Both the position numbers and the translations under genes were made by a program. From CAG-791 sp045546175 (GTDB taxonomy: Bacteria; Bacillota; Clostridia; Lachnospirales; Lachnospiraceae), in assembly GCA_045546175.1 (NCBI GenBank), contig JAZQCI010000075.1, positions 1-38,571 of the forward strand: a DNA stretch of 38,571 nucleotides, in the 5' to 3' direction. How positions within the stretch are numbered: the stretch's first letter is position 1; each line of letters begins with the position of its first letter. Below, piece by piece: positions 31,998-38,571 of this stretch. Below the pieces are notes generated by a model. That model did no database searches. It was not told the origin of the DNA and worked only from the letters and a program-made list of their open reading frames with translations.

Positions 31998-34496
31998 ATG
32001 ATAGAAACGAAAAAGATCCTGCCCTGCAGTATGCAGGTGCGCGGAGCCAGGGTACATAACTTGAAGAATATAGATGTGGATATTCCGCTCCACAAGATCG
32101 TCGCGGTCGCAGGCGTATCCGGCTCCGGGAAGTCCTCCCTGGCGCTGGGCGTCCTCTATGCGGAAGGGTCCAGGCGCTATCTGGAATCCCTGTCGACTTA
32201 CACCCGCCGGCGCATGACGCAGGCAGCGCGCGCTCACGTCGACGACGTCCGCTACGTCCCGGCAGCGCTGGCGCTGCACCAGAGACCCGGCGTGCCCGGC
32301 ATTCGGAGTACGTTCGGCACGATGACAGAGCTTCTGAACAGCCTGCGGCTGATCTATTCCAGGCTTGCCAGCCACAGATGCCCCAACGGGCACTATTTGG
32401 CTCCGTCTTTTGATGTGGCGACCATGAACGAGCAGGTGTGTCCGGTCTGCGGGGTTCACTTTTTTGGCCCCGGGGCGGAGGACCTGGCCTTCAACAGCGC
32501 CGGTGCCTGTCCGACCTGCGGGGGGACCGGTATCACGCGCACCGTGGATGAATCCACTTTGGTGCCCAATGAGGAGCTGACCATCGACGAAGGCGCGGTG
32601 GTGGTGTGGGGAACGCTCATGTGGTCCCTGATGAAAGACGTATGCCGCGAGATGGGCGTCCGCACGGACGTCCCCTTCAAAGACCTGACGCCCGAGGAGA
32701 AGGAGATCGTTTACCACGGGCCGGCCGAGAAGAAGCATATCTTCTACATGAACCCCCAGACGGGACAGACGGCGGAGATGGATTTCACCTACTACAGCGC
32801 GGTCCACACGGTGGAGAACGCCCTGTCCAAGGTAAAGGATGAGAAGGGCATGAAGCGCATCGAGCGCTTTCTCGCGGAGGGGACCTGCTCGGACTGCCAC
32901 GGAAGCAGGCTCTCGGAGGCCGCCCGCGCTCCCAAAGTGCAGGGCATCGGACTCGACGAGGCCGCCGCTATGACGCTGTCGGAACTCATCCCCTGGGTCA
33001 AAAAAGTGCCCGATTCACTTCCCGAGCCCATGCGCCCGATGGCGGTCAACATCTGCGAGTCTTTCCTGGACACCTCGGTGCGCCTGATGGACCTCGGACT
33101 GGGTTACCTGGCCTTGGACCGGGCAGCTTCCACGCTCTCCACCGGTGAGCGGCAGCGCGTACAGCTGGCGAGAGCGGTGCGAAACCGGACGACGGGCGTC
33201 CTCTATGTGCTGGACGAGCCTTCGATCGGCCTGCATCCCCACAATCTCAAAGGGCTGACGCGCGTCATGGACGACCTGGCGGCGGACGGCAATACGGTGG
33301 TCCTTGTGGACCATGACACGCAGGTCCTGACGCACGCGGACTGGATGATCGAAATGGGTCCGAATGCCGGCGTGGCCGGCGGAACGGTGATTGCGGAGGG
33401 AACAGTAGAAGATCTGGAGAAAAATCCGCAGTCGGTAATCGGACCGTATCTGTCCGGAGAAGCGTCCATGCGAGTGCGTCCCCGGATCGGGCGGGAAGAG
33501 CTGTTCTCCAGGGGAACGATTCACATGGAGACTGCGCAGCTCCACACCGTCCACCCGCTCAGTGTGGACATACCGATGGGCAGAATGACAACTGTCACCG
33601 GAGTCTCGGGATCGGGAAAGACGACCCTCATCCTGGAGAGCCTTGTGCCCGCTCTGGCAGCAGTCTGCGGCGGAAAGAAACTGCCGCTCCACGTGGTGAA
33701 GATTAAGGCACCCGGCATCACGCAGGTCAAGCTGATCGACGCGACGCCCATCGGCATCAACGTGCGCTCCACAGTGGCGACCTACGCGGGTGTGCACGAT
33801 GAACTGCGAAAGCTGTACGCAAAGACACCCGGGGCGAAGGCCGGCAAGTACAAGGCGGGTGATTTTTCCTATAACACCGGGAAACTGCGCTGCCCCACCT
33901 GCGACGGAACGGGAGAGATCTCTCTGGACGTGCAGTTCCTGCTGGATGTGGATATCCCGTGCCCGGACTGCCGCGGAACCAGATACCGCAGGGAGGCGTT
34001 TGAGATCCGGCGCCGCACCGGGAGCGGTGGCGAGTACAGCCTGCCGGATCTCATGGCCATGAGCGTCGACGAGGCGATGGAGGCCTGCGCGGATCTTCCC
34101 ACGCTGCACAGAAGGCTGCAGGTCCTGCATGACCTGGGCCTGGGCTATCTTACACTGGGCGAGGAGACGCCCGGCCTTTCGGGCGGGGAAGCCCAGCGCC
34201 TCAAACTGGCCAGCGAGATGGGAAGAGGGCAGGAGGACTCCGTATTTGTCTTCGATGAGCCCACGATCGGACTGCACCCGCGGGATGTGCGGGTCCTTCT
34301 GGACGTCTTCCAGACCCTGATCGCACACGGGGCGACCGTCATCGTCATCGAACACGATCTGGATGTGATCCGGAATTCGGACTATGTCATCGATATGGGA
34401 CCCGGCGGCGGGACGGAAGGCGGCAGGATCGTCGCCTGCGGGACGCCGGAGGAGATTCGGGAGTGCGCTGAGAGCCTCACAGGGCAGAACTTGTGA
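31998..34496 (+). CDS. UvrA-like ABC ATPase without the UvrB-binding domain (UvrA2/DrrC type)
   Basis: 832-residue cytoplasmic double-ATPase, about 110 residues shorter than UvrA. Walker A motifs GVSGSGKSS (near 42) and GVSGSGKTT (near 535), signature motifs LSTGERQRV and LSGGEAQRL, and Walker B motifs VLDEPSIGLH and VFDEPTIGLH are intact. UvrA-type zinc modules are present (CPVC...CPTC and CPTC...CPDC). The region between the first Walker A and the first zinc module is too short to hold the UvrB-binding domain. Such proteins (UvrA2, DrrC) are linked in known organisms to resistance to DNA-binding drugs rather than to normal excision repair. AAGGAG lies about 11 bp before ATG 31998. Confidence 0.9.
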   Translation: MIETKKILPCSMQVRGARVHNLKNIDVDIPLHKIVAVAGVSGSGKSSLALGVLYAEGSRRYLESLSTYTRRRMTQAARAHVDDVRYVPAALALHQRPGVPGIRSTFGTMTELLNSLRLIYSRLASHRCPNGHYLAPSFDVATMNEQVCPVCGVHFFGPGAEDLAFNSAGACPTCGGTGITRTVDESTLVPNEELTIDEGAVVVWGTLMWSLMKDVCREMGVRTDVPFKDLTPEEKEIVYHGPAEKKHIFYMNPQTGQTAEMDFTYYSAVHTVENALSKVKDEKGMKRIERFLAEGTCSDCHGSRLSEAARAPKVQGIGLDEAAAMTLSELIPWVKKVPDSLPEPMRPMAVNICESFLDTSVRLMDLGLGYLALDRAASTLSTGERQRVQLARAVRNRTTGVLYVLDEPSIGLHPHNLKGLTRVMDDLAADGNTVVLVDHDTQVLTHADWMIEMGPNAGVAGGTVIAEGTVEDLEKNPQSVIGPYLSGEASMRVRPRIGREELFSRGTIHMETAQLHTVHPLSVDIPMGRMTTVTGVSGSGKTTLILESLVPALAAVCGGKKLPLHVVKIKAPGITQVKLIDATPIGINVRSTVATYAGVHDELRKLYAKTPGAKAGKYKAGDFSYNTGKLRCPTCDGTGEISLDVQFLLDVDIPCPDCRGTRYRREAFEIRRRTGSGGEYSLPDLMAMSVDEAMEACADLPTLHRRLQVLHDLGLGYLTLGEETPGLSGGEAQRLKLASEMGRGQEDSVFVFDEPTIGLHPRDVRVLLDVFQTLIAHGATVIVIEHDLDVIRNSDYVIDMGPGGGTEGGRIVACGTPEEIRECAESLTGQNL

Positions 34497-34520
34497 GGAA
34501 GGCTTTTTTCAAGGAAAAAG

Positions 34521-34555
34521 GTTCAAGGCTTGCAGGGCAAGTCTTGAACTTTTTA
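34521..34555 (+). terminator. Terminator after the UvrA-like gene
   Basis: GTTCAAGGCTTGC (34521-34533) pairs with GCAAGTCTTGAAC (34537-34549), one G-T wobble, followed by TTTTT. An A-run precedes the stem. Confidence 0.9.
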
Positions 34556-34659
34556 TAGTTACGGATGGCAGGATGAAGTATAATACAGGGGAGGAGATTT
34601 CCCCGCCTCCGGGTGGTGGGAATTAACAAGTTTTCTCAGTGGCGGGAGGCAATCTTTAA

Positions 34660-35217
34660 ATGAACAATGTAGTGAGCGGGGGCGGCACAGAGTCACCGGT
34701 TTCTGTCCGGGAAGCGACGGTCGAAGACGCCCCGCGCCTGCTGGAGATCTATTCCTATTACGTAGAGAATACGGCCATCACCTTTGAATATGATGTGCCG
34801 ACGCCGGAGGAGTTCCGGGGACGGATCGAGCGGATCAAGGCGCGCTACCCGTATCTGGTCATCGAGAAAGACGGCGTTATTAAAGGATATGCCTACGCCG
34901 GCGTTTTCAAGGACCGGGCGGCCTATGACCGCTCCTGCGAGATGTCAATCTATCTGGAGCGCGGCGCAGCCGGACAAGGGCTGGGACGGATGCTCTATGA
35001 GGCGCTGGAAGAAGCTCTGCGCAAGCAGGGGATCCTGAACCTGTATGCATGTATCGGATATCCGGACACGCCGGATGAATATCTGGATTACAACAGCACA
35101 CGGTTTCACGAGCATATGGGATACAGCAAAGTCGGGACCTTCCACCAGTGCGGGTACAAGTTCGGGCGCTGGTACAGCATGATCTGGATGGAGAAGATGA
35201 TCGGCGAACATACATGA
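34660..35217 (+). CDS. GNAT N-acetyltransferase, phosphinothricin-acetyltransferase-like
   Basis: 185-residue cytoplasmic acetyltransferase. It opens with VREATVEDAPRLLEIYSYYVENTAITFEYDVPT, close to the Pat/MddA subgroup (phosphinothricin or methionine-sulfoximine acetyltransferases). The acetyl-CoA loop is RGAAGQGLGRMLYEAL (Q/R-x-x-G-x-G/A), followed by YACIGYPDT and HEHMGYSKVG. The acceptor is not known; an antibiotic- or amino-acid-analogue detoxifying role is likely for the family. GGGAGG lies about 10 bp before ATG 34660. A TATAAT box at 34579-34584 without a good -35 may be its promoter. Confidence 0.88.
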   Translation: MNNVVSGGGTESPVSVREATVEDAPRLLEIYSYYVENTAITFEYDVPTPEEFRGRIERIKARYPYLVIEKDGVIKGYAYAGVFKDRAAYDRSCEMSIYLERGAAGQGLGRMLYEALEEALRKQGILNLYACIGYPDTPDEYLDYNSTRFHEHMGYSKVGTFHQCGYKFGRWYSMIWMEKMIGEHT

Positions 35218-35285
35218 ACAGAAATTAAATTGAAATGGACAAAAATGACCTGCAGCGTGGGTCTGATAAAGGAGGAAATGGGGTT

Positions 35286-35903
35286 ATGAAAGTACTGATT
35301 TTGAACGGCAGTCCCAGAAAAGGCGGAAACACAAGCGCCGCTCTCGACGAAATGGTTGAAGTTTTCGAGCAGCAGGGCATTGAGACAGAGGTGATCAGAG
35401 TCGGCAACAAGGCTGTCAGAGGCTGCATCGCGTGCAACGCCTGCGCGGAGAACGGACAGTGTGTATTTGACGACATCGTGAACGAGATCGCTCCTAAATT
35501 CGAGGAGGCAGACGGCCTTGTGGTTGCATCGCCCGTCTATTACGCGTCCGCCAACGCGACGCTGGTCGCATGTCTTGACCGCCTCTTCTACAGCACGCAT
35601 TTTGACAAGACCATGAAAGTCGGGGCAAGCGTGGTAGTCGCGAGAAGAGGGGGATGTTCCGCCACATTTGATGAGCTGAACAAGTACTTCACGATCTGTG
35701 GCATGCCCGTGGCCTCCAGCCAATACTGGAACAGCGTGCACGGCAGGATGAAGGGAGAGGCGGCCCAGGACCTGGAGGGCATGCAGACGGTGCGCGTGCT
35801 GGCGCGCAACATGAGCTTCCTCATGAAGAGTATCGCGCTGGGCAAGGAGAAATACGGGCTGCCCGAGACGGAGGAGTGGCAGGCGACGAACTTCATCCGT
35901 TGA
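35286..35903 (+). CDS. Flavodoxin-fold NAD(P)H-dependent reductase with cysteine motif
   Basis: 205-residue cytoplasmic FMN reductase/iron-sulfur-flavoprotein-type protein. The start KVLILNGSPRKGGNTSAALDEM is the FMN phosphate loop. GCIACNACAENGQCVFDD holds a CxxCxxC...C pattern as in iron-sulfur flavoproteins of anaerobes, and SPVYYASANATLVACLDRLFY lines the flavin. AAAGGAGG lies about 10 bp before ATG 35286. The ATG at 35278 is out of frame. Substrate unknown; members often reduce quinones, nitro-compounds or flavins. Confidence 0.88.
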   Translation: MKVLILNGSPRKGGNTSAALDEMVEVFEQQGIETEVIRVGNKAVRGCIACNACAENGQCVFDDIVNEIAPKFEEADGLVVASPVYYASANATLVACLDRLFYSTHFDKTMKVGASVVVARRGGCSATFDELNKYFTICGMPVASSQYWNSVHGRMKGEAAQDLEGMQTVRVLARNMSFLMKSIALGKEKYGLPETEEWQATNFIR

Positions 35904-35927
35904 TCAAAAAAGAGAAGAGCGCGGGCC

Positions 35928-36020
35928 TTTCAAGGCTCGCGAAGCGAGCCGCTGCGCCGCGTGCGGGTTGCCCGAAGGGCAGCATCTACCTTTCCGCACG
36001 CGTGTGCATCATATAACTCA
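35928..36020 (+). repeat. Second repeat family, copy B
   Basis: TTTCAAGGCTCGC GAA GCGAGCC, TGCGCCGCGTGCG, then about 40 extra bp and GTGCATCATATAACTCAG. The first 40 bp and the final CATCAT stretch match the reverse complement of 29682-29735. The insert between (GGGTTGCCCGAAGGGCAGC) is a further hairpin. It lies in the leader of the mazG-pnp gene. Confidence 0.6.
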
Positions 36021-36030
36021 GAGGAAACAG

Positions 36031-37377
36031 ATGAGCGAGATTGAAAGACTGAAAGAGATCGTGCAGGAGCTGCGGGTGAAATGCCCGTGGGACCGCGTCC
36101 AGACCCATGAGAGCCTCAAACCGGAGTGCATAGAAGAAGCGGCGGAAGTGGTCTGCGGGATCAATATTTTGACACAGACAGGGGACGCCGAGAACCTGCG
36201 GGAAGAACTTGGGGATCTGCTTCTTCAGGTGATGTTTCACGCCTGCATGGCGGAGGAAGAAGGCCTTTTTACACTGGACGATGTGGCGCGCACGGTCTCT
36301 GAGAAAATGATCAGGAGACATCCACACGTTTTCGGCGGAGCTGAAAATCCCGCTGCGGGCAGAGAGAGTGCCGCCTGGGAGGAGATCAAGCGGGCGGAGA
36401 AAGAAGGCCGTGAGTGGCAGGGGCCTTATCTGGCGGCTGCCATGGAAGAAGCAAGGGAACTGATTGATGCCGCCGAGAGGCGCAAGGGATTCAAACAAAA
36501 TGGTAATTATTCAGCAACCCGGAAAAAAGTGATACAGAAAGGGGAGAAAATGGGAGATTACAATGTTTTGGCGGATTATGAACAGGCTCTGGCGGCAGTG
36601 CGCGAGCGCACAGACTTCGTACCAAAGATCGGAATCGTGCTCGGATCGGGTCTGGGAGGACTGGCTGACGACATCGAGGTGGTGACAAGGATCTCCTATT
36701 CCGACCTCGACGGATTCCCGCACTCTACGGTGGAAGGCCATAAAGGAGAGTATATTTTCGGCTATATCGATTCCGTGCCGGTAGTATTGATGAACGGGCG
36801 CGTGCACTTCTATGAAGGCTATCCCATGCAGAAGGTCGTTCTGCCGGTGCGCGTCATGGCGCTGATGGGCGTGGAGGCGATTATCCTGACCAACGCGGCG
36901 GGCGGTCTCAATCCGAATTTCCATCCTGGCACTTTGATGTGCATCAGCGACGTGAACACCGCCTTTGTGCCGTCTCCGCTGATCGGACCTAACGACAACA
37001 GGCTCGGCGTGCGTTTCCCGGATGTGAGCGCGGTCTTCGACAAAGAGCTGCAGGAGCTGCTCCACAAATGCGCCGATGATCTGGGCATAGAGCTGGCGGA
37101 CGGCGTCTATCTGCAGATCACGGGTCCCGCCTATGAGACGCCCAGTGAAGTGAAAATGTACGCGATGTTCGGCGCGGACGCCGTCGGCATGAGCACCGGC
37201 TGCGAAGGAATTGCGCTCCGTCACATGGGCATGAAAATCCTCGGCATCACCTGCATCACGGATATGGCGATCGTAAACACGACTTTTGAGACTTCCCACG
37301 AGGAGATCCAGAAGGTCGCGAACCGCGCGGGCAAAGATCTGCAGAAGCTGGTGAAGGAAGTTGTGAGAAGGATCTGA
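36031..37377 (+). CDS. MazG-purine nucleoside phosphorylase in-frame fusion
   Basis: 448-residue open frame. Residues about 1-155 are a single-domain MazG pyrophosphohydrolase: KCPWDRVQTHESLKPECIEEAAEV and the EELGDLLLQVMFHA motif (the E-x-x-E/D metal site), then EKMIRRHPHVFG. Residues about 174-448 are purine nucleoside phosphorylase (see 36550). The linker NGNYSATRKKVIQ is encoded by a 27-bp fragment of the palindromic repeat (36503-36529), so insertion of the element apparently removed the mazG stop and joined the frames. GAGG lies 6 bp before ATG 36031. Both enzymes act on purine nucleotides or nucleosides, but the junction looks accidental. PNP may also be made from its own start. Confidence 0.8.
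   Translation: MSEIERLKEIVQELRVKCPWDRVQTHESLKPECIEEAAEVVCGINILTQTGDAENLREELGDLLLQVMFHACMAEEEGLFTLDDVARTVSEKMIRRHPHVFGGAENPAAGRESAAWEEIKRAEKEGREWQGPYLAAAMEEARELIDAAERRKGFKQNGNYSATRKKVIQKGEKMGDYNVLADYEQALAAVRERTDFVPKIGIVLGSGLGGLADDIEVVTRISYSDLDGFPHSTVEGHKGEYIFGYIDSVPVVLMNGRVHFYEGYPMQKVVLPVRVMALMGVEAIILTNAAGGLNPNFHPGTLMCISDVNTAFVPSPLIGPNDNRLGVRFPDVSAVFDKELQELLHKCADDLGIELADGVYLQITGPAYETPSEVKMYAMFGADAVGMSTGCEGIALRHMGMKILGITCITDMAIVNTTFETSHEEIQKVANRAGKDLQKLVKEVVRRI
36503..36529 (+). repeat. 27-bp left-end fragment of the palindromic repeat inside the fusion gene (E6)
   Basis: GTAATTATTCAGCAACCC followed by GGAAAAAAG matches the first 27 bp of the element (as in E1 reverse complement and E3) with one difference. 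It lies between the mazG and pnp sequences and is translated as part of the linker. The rest of the element is absent. Confidence 0.85.
36550..37377 (+). CDS. Alternative internal start: purine nucleoside phosphorylase alone
   Basis: Same frame as the fusion. AAGGGGAG lies 4-5 bp before ATG 36550 and the 275-residue product is a normal-length trimeric PNP: KIGIVLGSGLGGLADDI (phosphate loop), GRVHFYEGY, EAIILTNAAGGLN, GPAYETPSE. Two usual binding residues are altered: STVPE is STGCE (215-219), and the purine-binding Asn of ITNMA is Asp238 in ITDMA. In human PNP the equivalent Asn-to-Asp change is known to let the enzyme accept adenosine-type substrates, so this enzyme may use 6-aminopurines. 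It splits purine nucleosides with phosphate for salvage. Confidence 0.7.
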   Translation: MGDYNVLADYEQALAAVRERTDFVPKIGIVLGSGLGGLADDIEVVTRISYSDLDGFPHSTVEGHKGEYIFGYIDSVPVVLMNGRVHFYEGYPMQKVVLPVRVMALMGVEAIILTNAAGGLNPNFHPGTLMCISDVNTAFVPSPLIGPNDNRLGVRFPDVSAVFDKELQELLHKCADDLGIELADGVYLQITGPAYETPSEVKMYAMFGADAVGMSTGCEGIALRHMGMKILGITCITDMAIVNTTFETSHEEIQKVANRAGKDLQKLVKEVVRRI

Positions 37378-37434
37378 CGGTAAGACCGGGAGTTACTCCG
37401 GCGCTCCGAATTTACCTCGGCTGTTAGATGAATC

Positions 37435-37462
37435 GGGCTCGCTTTGCGGGCCCATATTTTTT
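37435..37462 (+). terminator. Terminator after mazG-pnp
   Basis: GGGCTCGC (37435-37442) pairs with GCGGGCCC (37446-37453) with one G-T pair and a TTT loop, followed by ATATTTTTT. The T-run runs into the first bases of the repeat copy at 37461. Confidence 0.85.
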
Positions 37463-37624
37463 AATTATTCAGCACCCCGGAAAAAAGATCAAAATAAGAT
37501 ACGGGGAGCTTGCTCACCGGAACGTTTTTGATCTTTTTTCCGGGGCGGACAAGGCGCAGAGCGCCTCTGTGCGCCCACAGTCCCGAATGCGCAGCATTTG
37601 GGACTTGAGGTGCTGAATAGTTAC
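37461..37624 (+). repeat. 160-bp palindromic repeat, complete copy E3
   Basis: Ends TAATTATTCAGCACC and GGTGCTGAATAGTTAC. The long arms CCCCGGAAAAAAGATCAAAA and TTTTGATCTTTTTTCCGGGG are perfectly complementary over 20 bp. The GGCGC and GTCCC hairpins are conserved. Near-identical by eye to E1 when E1 is reverse-complemented. It ends 48 bp before the next start codon. Confidence 0.92.
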
Positions 37625-37672
37625 CACTAGCTCAAAGAGAAAACTTTTCCTCGAGAGCGGAAGGAAATTTTG

Positions 37673-38161
37673 ATGAAAAACTCTATGGAAAATTATCGAT
37701 TTCGATTTGCAAATGAAAAGGACTGCCGCCTGATCCTGAAGTTCATCAGATCTCTGGCAAAATATGAAAAGATGGAAGACGAGGTCGTCGCCACGCAGGA
37801 ACTGCTGCGCGAGCAGCTGTTTGAGAAGAAGAAGGCGGAAGTGCTCTTTGTCATGGACGGAGAGAAAGAAGTAGGTTTTGCCCTCTTCTTCCATAATTTC
37901 TCGACTTTCCTGGGGCGCGCGGGCATCTATCTGGAGGATCTCTATGTGCGGCCCGCCTACCGCGGCAGAGGATATGGCAAAGCCCTTCTGAAGGAACTGG
38001 CGCACATTGCGGTGAACCGCGGCTGCGGCCGGCTGGAGTGGTCCTGCCTCGACTGGAATGCGCCGAGCATCGCGTTTTATAAATCCCTCGGCGCCGTCCC
38101 CATGGACGGCTGGAGCACCTACCGTGTCACCGGGGCGACCTTGGAACGGCTGGCGGAATAA
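37673..38161 (+). CDS. GNAT acetyltransferase, diamine/thialysine (SSAT-like) type
   Basis: 162-residue cytoplasmic acetyltransferase. FRFANEKDCRLILKFIRSLAKYEKMEDEVVAT is the characteristic start of the SSAT/thialysine acetyltransferase group. LEDLYVRPAYRGRGYGKALLKELA is the acetyl-CoA site, and RLEWSCLDWNAPSIAFYKSLGA completes it. Polyamine-like or basic amine substrates are expected from the family. AAGGA lies 7 bp before ATG 37673; an in-frame TTG one codon earlier is ignored. It follows the E3 repeat, which likely forms its leader, and precedes the isochorismatase-type gene by 41 bp, suggesting a shared transcript. Confidence 0.9.
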   Translation: MKNSMENYRFRFANEKDCRLILKFIRSLAKYEKMEDEVVATQELLREQLFEKKKAEVLFVMDGEKEVGFALFFHNFSTFLGRAGIYLEDLYVRPAYRGRGYGKALLKELAHIAVNRGCGRLEWSCLDWNAPSIAFYKSLGAVPMDGWSTYRVTGATLERLAE

Positions 38162-38202
38162 TTCAACAGAATAATAGAGATTTATGAAAAGGAGTTTTGA
38201 TT

Positions 38203-38571
38203 ATGCATGTACTGATCGTTGTGGATATGCAGAAGGATTTTATAGACGGTGTGCTGGGTACGCCGGAGGCCGTGGCCATTGTGCCGAAGGTCGCGGAGAA
38301 GATCCGCGATTTCGACGGCCTTGTGCTCGCCACGCGCGATACCCACACCGCGGACTACCTCTCCACGCAGGAGGGGCACAACCTGCCCGTGGTGCACTGC
38401 GTGCTCGGTACGGACGGCTGGCGCATCCACCCGGAGATCCGCGAGCTGCTGGAGGAAACGCCCATTGATAAGCCGGCCTTCGGCAGTGTGGAGCTGATGA
38501 AACAGCTGCAGCAGCTGGATGCGGAAAACCGGCTGGAGGCCATTACCTTTGTGGGCCTGTGCACGGACATC
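38203..38571 (+). CDS. Isochorismatase-family (nicotinamidase-like) hydrolase, 3' end outside the window
   Basis: 123 codons are visible without a stop; the gene runs off the end of the window. MHVLIVVDMQKDFIDG carries the catalytic Asp (VDMQKDF), RDTHTADYL and HCVLGTDGW follow, the lysine is in IDKPAFGS, and the nucleophile cysteine appears in VGLCTDI at the very end. Order and spacing fit nicotinamidase/cysteine hydrolases of the family. AAAGGAG lies 9 bp before ATG 38203. Confidence 0.85.
   Translation, partial: MHVLIVVDMQKDFIDGVLGTPEAVAIVPKVAEKIRDFDGLVLATRDTHTADYLSTQEGHNLPVVHCVLGTDGWRIHPEIRELLEETPIDKPAFGSVELMKQLQQLDAENRLEAITFVGLCTDI

Noticed and set aside
1..38571. tRNA genes or a CRISPR array
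   Set aside because: No cloverleaf with a TTCGA T-loop in context and no regularly spaced direct repeats with unique spacers were seen; the repeats present are dispersed and palindromic.

Overview
The window is about 38.6 kb of moderately GC-rich bacterial chromosome that reads as an anaerobic Firmicute, most likely a Lachnospiraceae-type Clostridium relative. This is an inference from gene content: an mgl sugar ABC system with YesN/YesM-type regulators, an A-type flavoprotein for O2/NO removal, a DUF3048 protein, BioY, lipoproteins with Gram-positive lipoboxes, strong AGGAGG-type ribosome binding sites and short intergenic gaps. No rRNA, tRNA, CRISPR array, phage or transposase gene was recognised.

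Layout. (1) 1-8.8 kb: a glucose/galactose uptake and sensing block: mglA and mglC, a structured terminator, a small membrane protein, an AraC-type response regulator, a YesM-type histidine kinase, a membrane-anchored sugar-binding protein overlapping the kinase, and a lipoprotein MglB. (2) 8.8-13.1 kb: a DUF3048 protein bracketed by two inverted copies of a repeat, a secreted acidic-repeat protein and the FprA flavoprotein. (3) 13.1-19.1 kb: a ClC-family channel/antiporter (minus strand), a small membrane protein plus a metallo-beta-lactamase-fold lipoprotein, a patatin-like hydrolase (minus) and a membrane protein of unknown function. (4) 19.2-20.8 kb: two tandem HypB-like GTPases and the decayed tail of an ABC exporter. 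(5) 20.9-24.8 kb: BioY, then a siroheme/corrinoid precursor set (precorrin-2 dehydrogenase, short HemC, CobA-HemD fusion). (6) 24.9-31.6 kb: a roughly 1000-residue MscS-type channel with two extracytoplasmic regions, a HAD phosphatase, a Nudix hydrolase and a repeat-rich lipoprotein. (7) 31.8-38.6 kb: a 26-residue membrane peptide, a UvrA-like ABC ATPase without the UvrB-binding region, two GNAT acetyltransferases, a cysteine-rich flavodoxin-fold reductase, an in-frame MazG-purine nucleoside phosphorylase fusion and the start of an isochorismatase-family hydrolase.

The most interesting signal is not a gene. A roughly 160-bp palindromic element with terminal inverted repeats (GTAATTATTCAGCACC at one end, GGTGCTGAATAGTTAC at the other) is present in three complete copies (8993-9156, 10449-10609, 37461-37624). 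There is also a degenerate truncated copy (17299-17392), a copy reduced to its two ends (20865-20899) and a 27-bp left-end fragment (36503-36529). The complete copies share a long arm hairpin, a GGCGC hairpin and a GTCCC hairpin. In one copy the long arm differs from the others on both sides in a pairing-preserving way. The intact copies sit in leaders just upstream of start codons, one of them directly after a good promoter. The short fragment lies exactly at the MazG-PNP junction and encodes part of the linker, so the element family appears to have shaped both gene expression and protein structure here. No transposase is present in the window, so any movement would have to be driven from elsewhere.
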